From an uncultured Sphingomonadaceae bacterium (GTDB taxonomy: Bacteria; Pseudomonadota; Alphaproteobacteria; Sphingomonadales; Sphingomonadaceae), in NCBI GenBank assembly GCA_947501325.1, contig CANMVC010000001.1, positions 310,001 to 374,000 of the forward strand: 64,000 nt of DNA. Direction: 5' to 3'. The notes under the pieces were generated by a model. That model did not search any database. It saw nothing but the letters and a program-made list of their open reading frames with translations, and was not told the origin of the DNA. Position 1 is the stretch's first letter, and every line of letters begins with the position of its first letter. A program made the translations under genes and the position numbers. Below are positions 1 through 9,202 of the stretch, one piece after another.

Positions 1-16
1 CATCAGTTTCGGTCAT
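1..16 (-). CDS. 5' end of the next cobalamin-cluster gene (partial)
   Basis: An ATG on the minus strand (14-16) overlaps the TGA of cobD (13-15) in an ATGA arrangement and opens a frame (M-T-E-T-D) that runs out of the window. The 4-nt overlap is typical of translationally coupled genes, so the product is probably another cobalamin-assembly enzyme such as CbiB. Only five codons are visible, so identity is inference from context. Confidence 0.35.
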
Positions 17-996
17 TGCGTATCTCTCCATTGGCTCAAAGCATCTTCCAGTCGCGTCCATTCCCCCTCGCAAGCCGGCAAGCCAAAGCGCAGCTGCGTG
101 GCAGTATCGGAAAACGGCCGGACCAATATGCCCGACTGGCCCAGAATTTCAAATAATTCCCGTGCTTTATCATGAGAAGCTAAGCGAAACAGCGACGTTT
201 CTCCAATGATATCAAGACCGGATTTCTCCAGCAATTTATCGAGCCGGTCAGCGGCCCTTTGCAGGCGGTGGCGCTGATTATCTTGCCATCGCTGGTCTTG
301 ATAAGCAGCCAATCCCACCGTCACCGCGATGCCCGAAACCGGCCAGTCACCGAGCAGCGCGCGTAGCCGCTCCGCCACCGCGATATCAGCAATCACAAAT
401 CCCAACCTTACGCCCGCAAGCCCATAAAACTTGCCAAAGGAGCGCAGGACAATCGCGTTACCCCGCTCTGGCAACAGGCTAACAACGGGTGCCACATCGG
501 CAAAGGCTTCATCGACAATCACCTGTCCCTGTAGCGCTCGCAAGTGTTCTGGCTGCACAATCCGGCCATCAGGGTTATTGGGATTGGCGAGGACAATCAG
601 GTCATATTTAGCCGCCGCCTCCAAGCTTATTTCCGCAGCCTCTGGCCAAGCCGCTTTATGGCCCGAATAAATCGGTATCAGCATCGCGCTGCGTTGTTCC
701 GTGTATAAAGTACCGAGCAGCCGTATCGCCATATCGCTGCCAGGCACAGCCACAATTTCGGCGGGATTATCGACCCCAAATGCCCGGGCCGCCGTGGCCT
801 CCAGACGTTCAAGCTCTTCCGGTTCTGGCAAACGGCTCCATGCGGCCTGCTCCATCTTGGGAACCGGATAAGCCCAAGGACTGATCCCCGTCGACAAGTC
901 AATCCAAGGTTGGGGCGCGCGATCAAAACGCGCAGCCGCAGCCGCCAATCGTCCGCCATGGAAGCGGAACGGATCGGTGGCTGGGCTTTTGCTCAT
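13..996 (-). CDS. cobD: L-threonine-O-3-phosphate decarboxylase (CobD/CobC), aminotransferase fold
   Basis: A PLP-dependent fold-type I enzyme of about 327 residues, expected to make (R)-1-amino-2-propanol phosphate for the lower-loop linker of cobalamin. Visible family features are the N-terminal FHGGRL and DLSTGISPW segments (CobD proteins start with H-G-G and a D-x-S-x-x-x-N/S-P/W region), the ANPNNPDG substrate loop, and the PLP-lysine segment SFGKFYGLAGVRLGF. The open frame extends further upstream, but that part lies inside btuB. I chose the ATG at 994-996, one base after the btuB stop, because the family homology begins there. It is co-transcribed with btuB behind the cobalamin riboswitch and overlaps the next gene by ATGA. 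Symbol usage varies (cobC in many alphaproteobacteria). Confidence 0.88.
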   Translation of the reverse strand: MSKSPATDPFRFHGGRLAAAAARFDRAPQPWIDLSTGISPWAYPVPKMEQAAWSRLPEPEELERLEATAARAFGVDNPAEIVAVPGSDMAIRLLGTLYTEQRSAMLIPIYSGHKAAWPEAAEISLEAAAKYDLIVLANPNNPDGRIVQPEHLRALQGQVIVDEAFADVAPVVSLLPERGNAIVLRSFGKFYGLAGVRLGFVIADIAVAERLRALLGDWPVSGIAVTVGLAAYQDQRWQDNQRHRLQRAADRLDKLLEKSGLDIIGETSLFRLASHDKARELFEILGQSGILVRPFSDTATQLRFGLPACEGEWTRLEDALSQWRDTQ

Positions 997-997
997 A

Positions 998-2854
998 TTA
1001 GTACCGCAGCCGGATGCCGGCAAAGGCCGATCGACCCGGTGTGCCATAGCGAAATATTGTTTCATAATCCTCATCGAACAAATTGTCGACGCGGCCATAG
1101 AGTTCAATATTATCGGTAATTGGCATGGCTGCGCGCAGATCAACAACGACATAACCTTCCACCTGCCGTGTGTTTGACGTGTTATCAAAGTTGGACCCAA
1201 CATGCGTGACTGTCGCGCCGGTCTTCAATCCAAAAGACCAGTCATAATCGAGCGAAGCATTGATGCTATGCTTGGGACGCCGATTGAGTTTCAGACCAGT
1301 TTCGCGGTTTTCCGCATCTACCAAACCATAGTTGATCGACCAGGTTAGCGCTTCGACCGGGCGCACCAGCAAGCCGAATTCCAAGCCTTGCGCACGTGCG
1401 CGACCGATATTCTCATAAGTACCGCCAATAAAATTAATCAAATTGCGACCATTACGTCGAAAGACCGTGGCACTCAGTTCGACTTTCCCGTCAATCAGCT
1501 TTTGAGTAACCCCAGCATCATAGCTTCGCGATGTTTCCGCTTCGAGCGTTGGATTACCAAAACTGCTGAACAACTGAAATAGCGACGGTACATTAAAGCC
1601 CTCGCCATAGCTGGCGCGGAAGGTCGTACTGCCCTGATTAGGGCTGAAAACCAAATCGCCGGCAAAAGTCGTTTCGCTGCCAAATGTGCTGTGATCATCA
1701 TAACGCAGGCCCGCTGTCGCGGTAAGTCCTTCGAGAGGTGTCACGCTTAGCTGTCCATAGACGCTATCAATTTCGGAGGTAAAACTCTGAGCCGCGTCAC
1801 CTGAACCCGATCGGTATTTCGACGCTTCAGTTTCCGCGCCAATGGTCGCCTGAAACATGTCGGATATGTCAAATATACCCTGATATTCAAACCGCTCGTT
1901 GCGGCCAAGCGCATCGAACGTCTGCATGTCGAGATTGAAATTATCGCGCTTGACGCTGGTATAAGCAAAGGCGAAGCGATTACGGAACCGTCCGTCCAGC
2001 AGATTGATGTTCAGACCAGAATAGCCGACAAATTCCTCAACATTGGATACTTCTAACGTGTCCCCGAAAATGAAATCGGGTGGTATAAAACCATCAATAT
2101 CTGTCCGACCATCGGAATAATAGGCGCGCAAATCCAGGGAAACTGCTTCGTTCAAGGTGACCTCAAATTTGCCGTTCGCGCCGAAATTACGATAGCCGTC
2201 ACTTTCCGTCGCGCCACGCTCTTCGTTAAAAGTTGAAAAGCCATCGCTGCGATAATAGCCTGCCCCGACACTGGCTGCGACCGGGCCGAACCGCCCGGAT
2301 ATATTTCCAACCACTTGCCCGGTATCGCGATAGCCATATTCCGCGCGGGCGTTGATGCTGAGGTCATCCGTTGGTGCTCGTGTGATGATGTTGATTACGC
2401 CACCTATGGCCTGACTGCCCCAGATCACCGACTGCGATCCGCGCAACACTTCGATCCGCGAAATATTCCCGGTAAGCAGGTTGCCAAAATTAAAACCGCC
2501 GCCGGGCGAGGATGGATCGTTGAGTTTGACCCCGTCTATCAGGGCCACGGTCTGGTCGGAATCGGCGCCACGAATAAACACCGAAGTCGCTGTCCCGATA
2601 CCGCCATTGCGCGTAAAAGTAACGCCTGGAACATTGCGCAGCAAATCGACGACGGCAACGCTCTGGGTCCGCTCAATCCGGTCTTGGTCAATAACGGTAA
2701 TCGAACGCCCGGTTTGTGACAAAGACTGCTCAGACCGAGACGCGGTCACCACAATGACCTCATCACCATCCTCAGTCACCAAGGCGGTTTCCGCCAAAAC
2801 AGGCTGGGCAACTGCCAGCGCAGTGGTGGAAAATATAAAACTGTAAAAACGCAT
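998..2854 (-). CDS. btuB: TonB-dependent vitamin B12 receptor, BtuB-like
   Basis: An outer-membrane receptor of 618 residues, importing cobalamin or cobinamide with TonB energy. A signal peptide (residues 1-21, ending VLA-E) is followed by a TonB-box-like stretch at about 31-40 (DEVIVVTASR). Then come a plug domain (SITVIDQDRIER, RGADSDQTVALIDGVKLND, RIEVLRGSQSVIWGSQAIGGVINI) and a 22-strand barrel ending in the aromatic residue of GIRLRY. The long upstream frame is the riboswitch leader. The ATG at 2852-2854 is followed directly by the signal peptide, so it is the start. Substrate assignment rests on the cobalamin riboswitch upstream and cobD downstream. It is expected to be repressed when adenosylcobalamin is plentiful. 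Confidence 0.9.
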   Translation of the reverse strand: MRFYSFIFSTTALAVAQPVLAETALVTEDGDEVIVVTASRSEQSLSQTGRSITVIDQDRIERTQSVAVVDLLRNVPGVTFTRNGGIGTATSVFIRGADSDQTVALIDGVKLNDPSSPGGGFNFGNLLTGNISRIEVLRGSQSVIWGSQAIGGVINIITRAPTDDLSINARAEYGYRDTGQVVGNISGRFGPVAASVGAGYYRSDGFSTFNEERGATESDGYRNFGANGKFEVTLNEAVSLDLRAYYSDGRTDIDGFIPPDFIFGDTLEVSNVEEFVGYSGLNINLLDGRFRNRFAFAYTSVKRDNFNLDMQTFDALGRNERFEYQGIFDISDMFQATIGAETEASKYRSGSGDAAQSFTSEIDSVYGQLSVTPLEGLTATAGLRYDDHSTFGSETTFAGDLVFSPNQGSTTFRASYGEGFNVPSLFQLFSSFGNPTLEAETSRSYDAGVTQKLIDGKVELSATVFRRNGRNLINFIGGTYENIGRARAQGLEFGLLVRPVEALTWSINYGLVDAENRETGLKLNRRPKHSINASLDYDWSFGLKTGATVTHVGSNFDNTSNTRQVEGYVVVDLRAAMPITDNIELYGRVDNLFDEDYETIFRYGTPGRSAFAGIRLRY

Positions 2855-3000
2855 GAATATTCCTTTTTGACAATCATTCAAAAAGGCCACGCATATTTGA
2901 CGCCCATGGGGTTCCCACATGCGCAGCCCGATGGTAATCGTCGCTACGCGAGGACATCCTCGATCATATGGCACACCCCGTCCGCATGATAGAACGACAG

Positions 3001-3175
3001 CTACGGGCAGGTCTCCTGGCTCTCGGGTCATCGCTCGGTTCGTCCCCTTCCCAGACATAAAGTCCAGTGGGATTTGACGAACCCGCTCACCAATCACAGT
3101 TGCGGGGGCAGCTTCGGATGGAGAAATGATTTCCCTTCCGAATTCCCTTTTGATCCCGTCTCCGGGAACCTGTAG
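3001..3175 (-). promoter_or_regulatory. Cobalamin riboswitch in the btuB leader
   Basis: Read on the minus strand, this stretch carries the hallmarks of the cobalamin riboswitch (Rfam RF00174). These are a 5' GGTTCCCGGAGACGGGATC P1/P2-like segment, an AAAAGGGAA element, the GCTGCCCCCGCAACTGT core, a GGGAAGG segment, and the highly conserved AGCCAGGAGACCTGCC 3' element near 3005-3020. It lies about 150 nt before the btuB ATG. Binding of adenosylcobalamin should shut down btuB-cobD expression. The exact ends are estimated by eye. Confidence 0.93.
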
Positions 3176-3219
3176 CAGAGGATGCTCTACTCATCCCATT
3201 TCTGCGGAGCAAGACAAAT

Positions 3220-3762
3220 ATGACTCAAAAATCCGACAGAAGCGGCCACATCACGCTGGTTTTGGGCGGAACCCGTTCCGGCAAAAGCAGTTTCGCCCAG
3301 AGCCTCGCAGAAGAGAGTAATCGCCAGCTTGTCTATATCGCCACCGCCGAAGCTTTTGATGAAGAAATGACCGATCGGATTGCCCGCCACCAAAATGATC
3401 GCGGCGCGGACTGGCAGACGGTCGAAGAATCACTGGACCTTGCCGCCGCTGTCGCTGCCCATAGTGACCCTAAGACTACGATATTGGTCGATTGCTTGAC
3501 GATATGGCTGAGCAATGTGATGCTTGCCAATCAGGATATAGCAGCAGCTTTGGACGCACTTACCCATGCATTGGCTAACGCCCCTGGATTAGTAATTCTG
3601 GTATCCAATGAAGTCGGTTCTGGCATCGTCCCCGAAAGCGCTCTTGGCCGTCAATTCCGTGACGAGGCCGGCTGGATGAACCAACGCATTGCTGCTGCAG
3701 CCGATGACGTTGCACTTATCACTGCCGGGCTGCCGTACTGGCTCAAACAAGCCCCCGCATGA
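3220..3762 (+). CDS. cobU: Adenosylcobinamide kinase / adenosylcobinamide-phosphate guanylyltransferase
   Basis: A bifunctional enzyme of 180 residues that phosphorylates adenosylcobinamide and then transfers GMP to give adenosyl-GDP-cobinamide. It has the P-loop GGTRSGKS at residues 16-23, the conserved ARHQNDR segment near 55-61, LVDCLTIWLSN, and the SNEVGSGIVPE and RDEAGWMNQRIA segments of the CobU/CobP family. Length matches the family. It is divergent from btuB: its ATG is only about 45 nt from the 5' edge of the riboswitch, so its promoter must lie on the complementary strand of the riboswitch region. It converges with the GMC oxidoreductase gene 14 nt downstream. Confidence 0.93.
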   Translation: MTQKSDRSGHITLVLGGTRSGKSSFAQSLAEESNRQLVYIATAEAFDEEMTDRIARHQNDRGADWQTVEESLDLAAAVAAHSDPKTTILVDCLTIWLSNVMLANQDIAAALDALTHALANAPGLVILVSNEVGSGIVPESALGRQFRDEAGWMNQRIAAAADDVALITAGLPYWLKQAPA

Positions 3763-3775
3763 CCAGTGCGTAGGC

Positions 3776-5488
3776 TTATGCAAAATCGCCCAACGCTCTT
3801 ACAGCCTGCCCTTTACGTTGCCGCGTTTGCCAATTTTCATCTATCCAACTAGGTGCAGTGGAAGCGGGCAATAGGCCACGACCCAGAATCATATCAGAGG
3901 CGCGTTCGGCGACCATGATAGTTGGCGCATTGATATTCCCGTTGGTAACCGAGGGAAAGACCGAAGCGTCAACGACACGCAGGCCGTCTAGTCCAATAAC
4001 GCGACATTGCATATCCACCACCGCCATAGCGTCACTATCCAGCCCCATTTTGCAGGTCCCACATGGGTGATAGGCACCTTCAACATTATCCTTCACCCAC
4101 GCGTCGATCTGCTCGTCCGTTTCAATGTGGATGCCCGGCTGTAGCTCTTCTCCGCGATAAGCGTCCATGGCCGGTTGTCCAATAATCTCGCGGGTCAGCC
4201 TTATGCAATAGCGCCATTTGGCGACATCGTCAGGATGTTGCATATAATTAAAGGTGATGGTCGGCGCAGCAAAAGGATCGGCGGAAGGAATGCGCACATG
4301 GCCCCGACTTTTTGGTTTGTTCGGGCCAACATGGACTTGGAAGCCATGACCTTTGACCGACGGCGTACCATCATAACGCATTGCGGCGGGTAGAAAATGG
4401 TACTGGATATCAGGCGACTTTATGCCCGCACTTGATCGGATGAAGGCACAGGATTCAAAATGGTTGGTCGCACCAAGGCCGGATTTGAAGAAGAACCAGC
4501 GTGCGCCGATCAACAGCTTGCTGAACCACCCAAGCTTGTTGTTCAGACTAACCGGTTCTTTGCAGCGAAACTGGAAATAAACCTCAAGATGGTCTTGCAG
4601 GTTTTCGCCGACCCCAGGCAATTCATGCAATGGTTCAACGCCGGCCTTGTTCAAAACCGATTTTGCACCGACACCGGAACGCTGCAAAATCACTGGTGAA
4701 GCAATGGAACCCGCTGACAGGATGATTGCCTTCGCGGCCGATATCGTCTTCTGAATGCCCGTATGGGTAAGAACTACGCCGACAGCTCGTTTGTTTTCCA
4801 GAATTACGCGGTCGACTAGCGCATCTGTCCAAACTGTCAGGTTGGTACGGGATTTTACTGGATCCAAATAAGCTCGTGCGGTCGATTCTCTGATACCCCC
4901 ACGCACCGTCATGTGCATCGGACCAAATCCTTCTTGGCGGAAGCCATTATAATCTTCGGTCGATGGATATCCTGCCTCGACACCCGCGTCGATAAAGGCT
5001 TGATAGAGCGGATTGCCCGTCATGTTGTTCCCGCCGCCAACACCCAGCGGGCCGCTACCCCCGCGATATTCGTCTTCGCCAAATTGCCAGCTCTCGGATC
5101 GTTTGAAATAGGGCAGGCAATTGGCATATCCCCAGCCTTTGGCGCCTGCCGCCTCCCATTCTTCGAAATCGCAGCTGTTCCCGCGCACATAGACCATGCC
5201 GTTTATGGAAGATGTACCACCAAGGCCCTTGCCGCGCGGACAGGTTATCTGACGGCCATCAAGCGCCGCTTCACCCTCAGACAGATAGCCCCAATTATAG
5301 GTTTCGGAAGCCATCGGATAGGAAAGCGCTGTCGGCATCTGGACCAGTATATTCTTGTCGCTGCCCCCCGCTTCAAGCAATAATACCCGGTTATTCGCGT
5401 CTTCTGTAAGCCTGTTAGCAAGGACGCATCCGGCCGAGCCAGCACCGATTATAATATAGTCCCAGTCTGCTTCAGAAGCGGAATGCAT
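3776..5488 (-). CDS. GMC-family FAD oxidoreductase (choline dehydrogenase-like)
   Basis: A 570-residue FAD-dependent alcohol dehydrogenase of the GMC family. The N-terminus carries the Rossmann motif [18 protein letters not shown] signature 1 is near [18 protein letters not shown] and signature 2 near [19 protein letters not shown]. The C-terminal catalytic region has the His in HPCGTCKMG and a conserved Asn in [12 protein letters not shown] 5486-5488 is chosen because the Rossmann fold begins 12 residues later. The gene lies just downstream of a BCCT-like transporter, whose family carries choline and betaine, so choline is a possible substrate. The GMC family is broad, and no aldehyde dehydrogenase (BetB) is present here. 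Substrate is therefore inference. Confidence 0.85.
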   Translation of the reverse strand: MHSASEADWDYIIIGAGSAGCVLANRLTEDANNRVLLLEAGGSDKNILVQMPTALSYPMASETYNWGYLSEGEAALDGRQITCPRGKGLGGTSSINGMVYVRGNSCDFEEWEAAGAKGWGYANCLPYFKRSESWQFGEDEYRGGSGPLGVGGGNNMTGNPLYQAFIDAGVEAGYPSTEDYNGFRQEGFGPMHMTVRGGIRESTARAYLDPVKSRTNLTVWTDALVDRVILENKRAVGVVLTHTGIQKTISAAKAIILSAGSIASPVILQRSGVGAKSVLNKAGVEPLHELPGVGENLQDHLEVYFQFRCKEPVSLNNKLGWFSKLLIGARWFFFKSGLGATNHFESCAFIRSSAGIKSPDIQYHFLPAAMRYDGTPSVKGHGFQVHVGPNKPKSRGHVRIPSADPFAAPTITFNYMQHPDDVAKWRYCIRLTREIIGQPAMDAYRGEELQPGIHIETDEQIDAWVKDNVEGAYHPCGTCKMGLDSDAMAVVDMQCRVIGLDGLRVVDASVFPSVTNGNINAPTIMVAERASDMILGRGLLPASTAPSWIDENWQTRQRKGQAVRALGDFA

Positions 5489-5508
5489 GGTGGTCGAACC
5501 CTTTAAAA

Positions 5509-6642
5509 CTATGCAGCTGCCAACTGGCTGCGGCGCTGAAAAATCAGCGCGTATATACAAGCGTAGAGCAAAATGACCACCATACCGATCCATTCAATTT
5601 TCAGTGGCGTAAATTGGTAAAGCAAGATCAACCCAAAGAGCAGACCCCAATGGACTGCGATATAGGACCACCGCCCCAAACGCTCGACCGTTAAATTGAG
5701 GTTTTCCGAGTATAGGCGCGTTAGTGAATCCAAGGAGTTTATCACAAAAATAATTCCGACCACGACCATGGCGCTTCGCAAAGACCCGGTCAGCACAATC
5801 TCTTCGCTATGCACATAAAATAATATCGAAAACCACAAGGCGATCGGAATGGATGGCAAGACCAGCAGGGCCGCTAGCAATTGCCACGGCCTTAAGCAAC
5901 CGACGAACCGCGCAACAAATTGACCGATCATGATGCTCCAGGCGAACCACCAGAAAAGGTAGAAAGCATGGTAGTCGGCTAGCGGGCTAACGAACCGATG
6001 CAGATTGCTAAAATAGCCGCCCAGATATTGCCCGCTCTGCGCAAACTGGGCAAGGCTCATACCGCTATAAATCAACATGACCCCGATAAGGGCGAGGAAC
6101 AGAATGAATGACCCCAAACTCAGCCATATGACCCAACGGATGTCGGTGCTGGATAGCACCGCAGCCAACACTACAACCGCTACCAAAGCATAGCGTGCAA
6201 CGTCAGGAATATTTGCGATATAATCCGGCAAATAACTGAGGAAAAGGAACCCGGTAAACGCACACGTGGCGATAATCACGAGGTTGTTGATGAACTTTAC
6301 CCATCCAATTTCGAACAATTTCAAGCGCGGTTCCAAGACACAGAAATAGAAAGTGGTCAAAAAGTAAAAGCCCCAAACCAGAAACCCCCAAAAGCCAAAT
6401 TCAATCGCGAGAGGGTTGGTGAAAGAATATACAGCCTCCGTTTCGTAAACCGGGAATTCGGTCAACGGGAACAAAATCAAACCGACATCCAGGCCCGAGG
6501 TAAACAAGATGGCAATAAATGCCGTCAAGCTACTCGGCTGCTCTCCAACAAGCAGTGTTTTCCGAAACCATATGACCAAGAACACAGACGTCATCAATGT
6601 TGCCACTATCGCGGTCGTTAAAATGATGTGCGTGCTTGGCAT
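5509..6642 (-). CDS. Divergent, short BCCT-family-like transporter
   Basis: An integral membrane protein of about 377 residues with 11-12 hydrophobic segments. The segment [19 protein letters not shown] matches the diagnostic TM8 motif of betaine/carnitine/choline transporters (W-x-x-W-W-x-x-W-x-x-F-x-G-x-F-x-A-R). The segment [20 protein letters not shown] aligns with the family's first core helix, where most members have G-M-G-x-G and this one has G-L-D-V-G. The protein lacks the extended termini of osmoregulated BCCT carriers (usually over 500 residues). ATG 6640-6642 is chosen for a GGGA Shine-Dalgarno. It ends 20 nt before the GMC oxidoreductase, suggesting one operon for uptake and oxidation of a quaternary amine or similar compound (inference). 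Confidence 0.72.
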   Translation of the reverse strand: MPSTHIILTTAIVATLMTSVFLVIWFRKTLLVGEQPSSLTAFIAILFTSGLDVGLILFPLTEFPVYETEAVYSFTNPLAIEFGFWGFLVWGFYFLTTFYFCVLEPRLKLFEIGWVKFINNLVIIATCAFTGFLFLSYLPDYIANIPDVARYALVAVVVLAAVLSSTDIRWVIWLSLGSFILFLALIGVMLIYSGMSLAQFAQSGQYLGGYFSNLHRFVSPLADYHAFYLFWWFAWSIMIGQFVARFVGCLRPWQLLAALLVLPSIPIALWFSILFYVHSEEIVLTGSLRSAMVVVGIIFVINSLDSLTRLYSENLNLTVERLGRWSYIAVHWGLLFGLILLYQFTPLKIEWIGMVVILLYACIYALIFQRRSQLAAA

Positions 6643-6703
6643 TAATCCCAATATTTCGAGTGAAGATATTGCAATACCTATGCAAAAATCCGAAGGAAGC
6701 AAA

Positions 6704-7375
6704 ATGGAAACTTATATTAATACCGCTTTGCTGATCCATATAGGCGCCTTATTTTATATCATCGCCTTCCTCATTCGCGATGAAATGAAGCTGCGTCTGC
6801 TGGTGTTGAGCGGTTCCGTTTTCTATATGTTATATTATTATTTGTTTCCTGACGTTCCTCTGTGGGACGCAATCCTGACGACGGTCATTTTAACACTCGC
6901 AAACTTAATTGTTCTGTTCCGAATCCTATTGGAACGCTCGGTGCTCGCATTGAGTGTTGACGAAAAGCAGCTGTTCAAAGCTTTCGAGGGATTTACGCCC
7001 GGACAATTTCGACAATTGTTGAAAATCGCTACGTGGCGCATTGCACAATCCCCGATCGATTTGACGACGGAGAATCAGCCACTGTCCAAACTATATTATA
7101 TTTTTCAAGGATCGGTCAAAGCTACCAAAGGTAAGCATGTATTTACATTGGGCAACGATAATTTCATCGGTGAAATTGCGTTTGTTTTGAACGGCCCACC
7201 AACGGCTGACGTCAAGGCCATAGCTGGTACTCGATATGTCGAATGGAACAGCGAAGAAATCAGGAAATTAATGGCAAAATCGCCAAGCTTCGAAAATGCC
7301 ATGATGGCTTTGCTCAGTCGTGATCTTGCCGACAAGCTAGCGACCAGCGTTCAGCCAGAATCAGTAATTGCATAG
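6704..7375 (+). CDS. Popeye-like membrane-anchored cyclic-nucleotide-binding protein
   Basis: A 223-residue protein with three N-terminal hydrophobic segments (about residues 5-20, 28-46 and 50-72), followed by a CRP-type beta-roll domain (about 85-205). The domain shows LSKLYYIFQGSVKATKG, a FIGEIAFVLNGPPTADVKA phosphate-cassette-like stretch, and a final helical region. This layout matches bacterial Popeye-domain proteins, relatives of animal POPDC cAMP effectors. The R-A pair of classical cNMP cassettes is replaced by P-T-A-D, as in Popeye-type proteins. ATG 6704 has a good GAAGGAAG Shine-Dalgarno; the longer frame upstream overlaps the divergent transporter and is ignored. There is no HTH, so it is not a CRP-type transcription factor. 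Confidence 0.72.
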   Translation: METYINTALLIHIGALFYIIAFLIRDEMKLRLLVLSGSVFYMLYYYLFPDVPLWDAILTTVILTLANLIVLFRILLERSVLALSVDEKQLFKAFEGFTPGQFRQLLKIATWRIAQSPIDLTTENQPLSKLYYIFQGSVKATKGKHVFTLGNDNFIGEIAFVLNGPPTADVKAIAGTRYVEWNSEEIRKLMAKSPSFENAMMALLSRDLADKLATSVQPESVIA

Positions 7376-7414
7376 AAGCCAACGGCCATGGAAAATCTTT
7401 GCTGTCTGGTTGAG

Positions 7415-9115
7415 TTACCCCAATTCCTCAGCCCGCAATGTCTTGCGGTCTAACTTTCCAATCATTGTTTTGGGCAGGCTCTCCCGCACGACTACATCGC
7501 TGACGCGCTCATGCTTGCCCAACTGGGGATTAAGCCAGTCTTTGAGGGTCTTGCCATCCACATCTGCGCCCTCTTCCAAAGCAACATAAGCCTTGGGACT
7601 TTCACCGCGATAATCATCCGGCACGCCGATAACGAGCGCCTCTTTGACCGCATCATGTTTGTAGAGCACTTCCTCGACCTGGCTTGGAAATACTTTGAAG
7701 CCGCCAACTGCGATCATATCCTTGATCCGATCGACAATCTTTATATAGCCATCTTCGTCAATCTCCGCGACGTCGCCGGTGCGCAGAAAGCCATCGACAA
7801 ATACCTCGTCATCGGCCTGCGGCAGGTTCCAATAGCCTTGCATGACCTGCGGGCCTGAAAAGATCAATTCGCCCGGCTCGCCTTCGGGGACTTGTTTGGT
7901 TGGGTCTTCCTTGTCGACCAGCTTCACCAAAGTCCCCGGTACTGGCTGTCCGATAGTCCCGGATTTATTGAGGCCGGAATAGGGATTAGCGCTCACCACT
8001 CCGGAACTTTCAGTCAGGCCATAGCCCTCAACCAGCTTCGCGCCGGTCTTCGCTTCGAATTTCTTTTTAAGCTCCAGTGGCAATGGCGCCCCGCCGGACA
8101 CACAGACTTTAAGCGAGGAAAAATTGGTTTTGTCGATATCGGGATGATCGAGCAGCGCCTGATACATAGTGGGCACGCCGGGCATGGCCGTAATATTGCT
8201 GCGGGTGATCGCTTTCAAGGTCTGCTTGGCGTCAAAGCGCGGCAGCATGACAATCTCCCCGCCCCGCTGAACCGTACGATTCAGCACTGCGCTATTGGCG
8301 AAGACGTGGAAGAAAGGCAGCACGCCCATTAGCCGGTCATCTTCGTCAATATAGGGATCAATGCTATTAATCTGACGCGCATTGGCCGTCAGGTTTTGAT
8401 GGCTGAGCATCGCACCTTTGGGAGTCCCCGTTGTCCCGCCCGTATATTGCAACAAAGCGATATCTTTTTCCGGGTGGATATTGGGCGCGATATATTTGCC
8501 ATCATTGGCCGTAAGGTCCGCAAAGGGCGTGATCCGGTCATCCTCGGGCTGCGGCGAATTTTCCTTGCTGCGGAACAACCGGTAGAAAAGCGCTTTTGCG
8601 CCCGGCAAAGCGCCGGCTACGCTGCCTACCACCAGCCGTTCGAGGCTTGATTGCTGGAGCACTTCGTAAGCCGTGGGGAATACCGCGCTGGCCGATAATG
8701 TGAATAGAATCTTCGTGCCGCTATCTTCTACCTGATGGTTGAGTTCCTCAACCGTATAAAGCGGCGAGAAATTAACCACCGTCGCGCCAATTGCCATTGC
8801 GCCATAATAAGCTGTCACATAATGCGGGACATTCGGAAGGAACAGACCGATCCGGTCGCCTTTTTTGACACCGAGATCTTGCAGACCTTTGGCCACACGA
8901 ACGACACCAGCCGCAACTTCGGCGTAGCTATATTTGCGCCCCATGAAATCGAGCAGACTCGCCTCACCTCGGCGACCAGCCGAGCGAAAGAACATGCCGG
9001 GCATTGACAGAGGCGCGAAAAATTGATCCCAATTTGTGGGATGATTATAGCGCGATTTCCAGATTGGACTGGGTTCGGCAGACGGATGTGTTTCGGAGAT
9101 GTCAGTCATTGACAT
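7415..9115 (-). CDS. fadD: Long-chain fatty-acid-CoA ligase
   Basis: A 566-residue adenylate-forming enzyme that activates fatty acids to acyl-CoA for beta-oxidation. The AMP-binding P-loop-like motif is YTGGTTGTPKGAM, followed by VEGYGLTESSGV, the hinge motif FLRTGDVAEIDEDGYIKIVDRIKD, and the C-terminal catalytic Lys in TMIGKLDRKTLR. The N-terminal NWDQFFAPLSMPGMF segment resembles the alphaproteobacterial FadD subgroup. Two in-frame ATGs lie 6 nt apart at the start (9115 and 9109). It is a single gene, convergent with the Popeye-like gene. Confidence 0.9.
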   Translation of the reverse strand: MSMTDISETHPSAEPSPIWKSRYNHPTNWDQFFAPLSMPGMFFRSAGRRGEASLLDFMGRKYSYAEVAAGVVRVAKGLQDLGVKKGDRIGLFLPNVPHYVTAYYGAMAIGATVVNFSPLYTVEELNHQVEDSGTKILFTLSASAVFPTAYEVLQQSSLERLVVGSVAGALPGAKALFYRLFRSKENSPQPEDDRITPFADLTANDGKYIAPNIHPEKDIALLQYTGGTTGTPKGAMLSHQNLTANARQINSIDPYIDEDDRLMGVLPFFHVFANSAVLNRTVQRGGEIVMLPRFDAKQTLKAITRSNITAMPGVPTMYQALLDHPDIDKTNFSSLKVCVSGGAPLPLELKKKFEAKTGAKLVEGYGLTESSGVVSANPYSGLNKSGTIGQPVPGTLVKLVDKEDPTKQVPEGEPGELIFSGPQVMQGYWNLPQADDEVFVDGFLRTGDVAEIDEDGYIKIVDRIKDMIAVGGFKVFPSQVEEVLYKHDAVKEALVIGVPDDYRGESPKAYVALEEGADVDGKTLKDWLNPQLGKHERVSDVVVRESLPKTMIGKLDRKTLRAEELG

Positions 9116-9202
9116 GAGTGTAAGTCAATGGAGCGTCGGTGACAATGGGGCTTGCCGGTTTTGGCGATCACTTATTGCAGCCTGTAACTCATGTGCCACT
9201 AG

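Noticed and set aside
3776-6642. Complete choline-to-betaine pathway
   Set aside because: Only a GMC enzyme and a divergent BCCT-like protein are present; there is no betaine aldehyde dehydrogenase or BetI regulator nearby.
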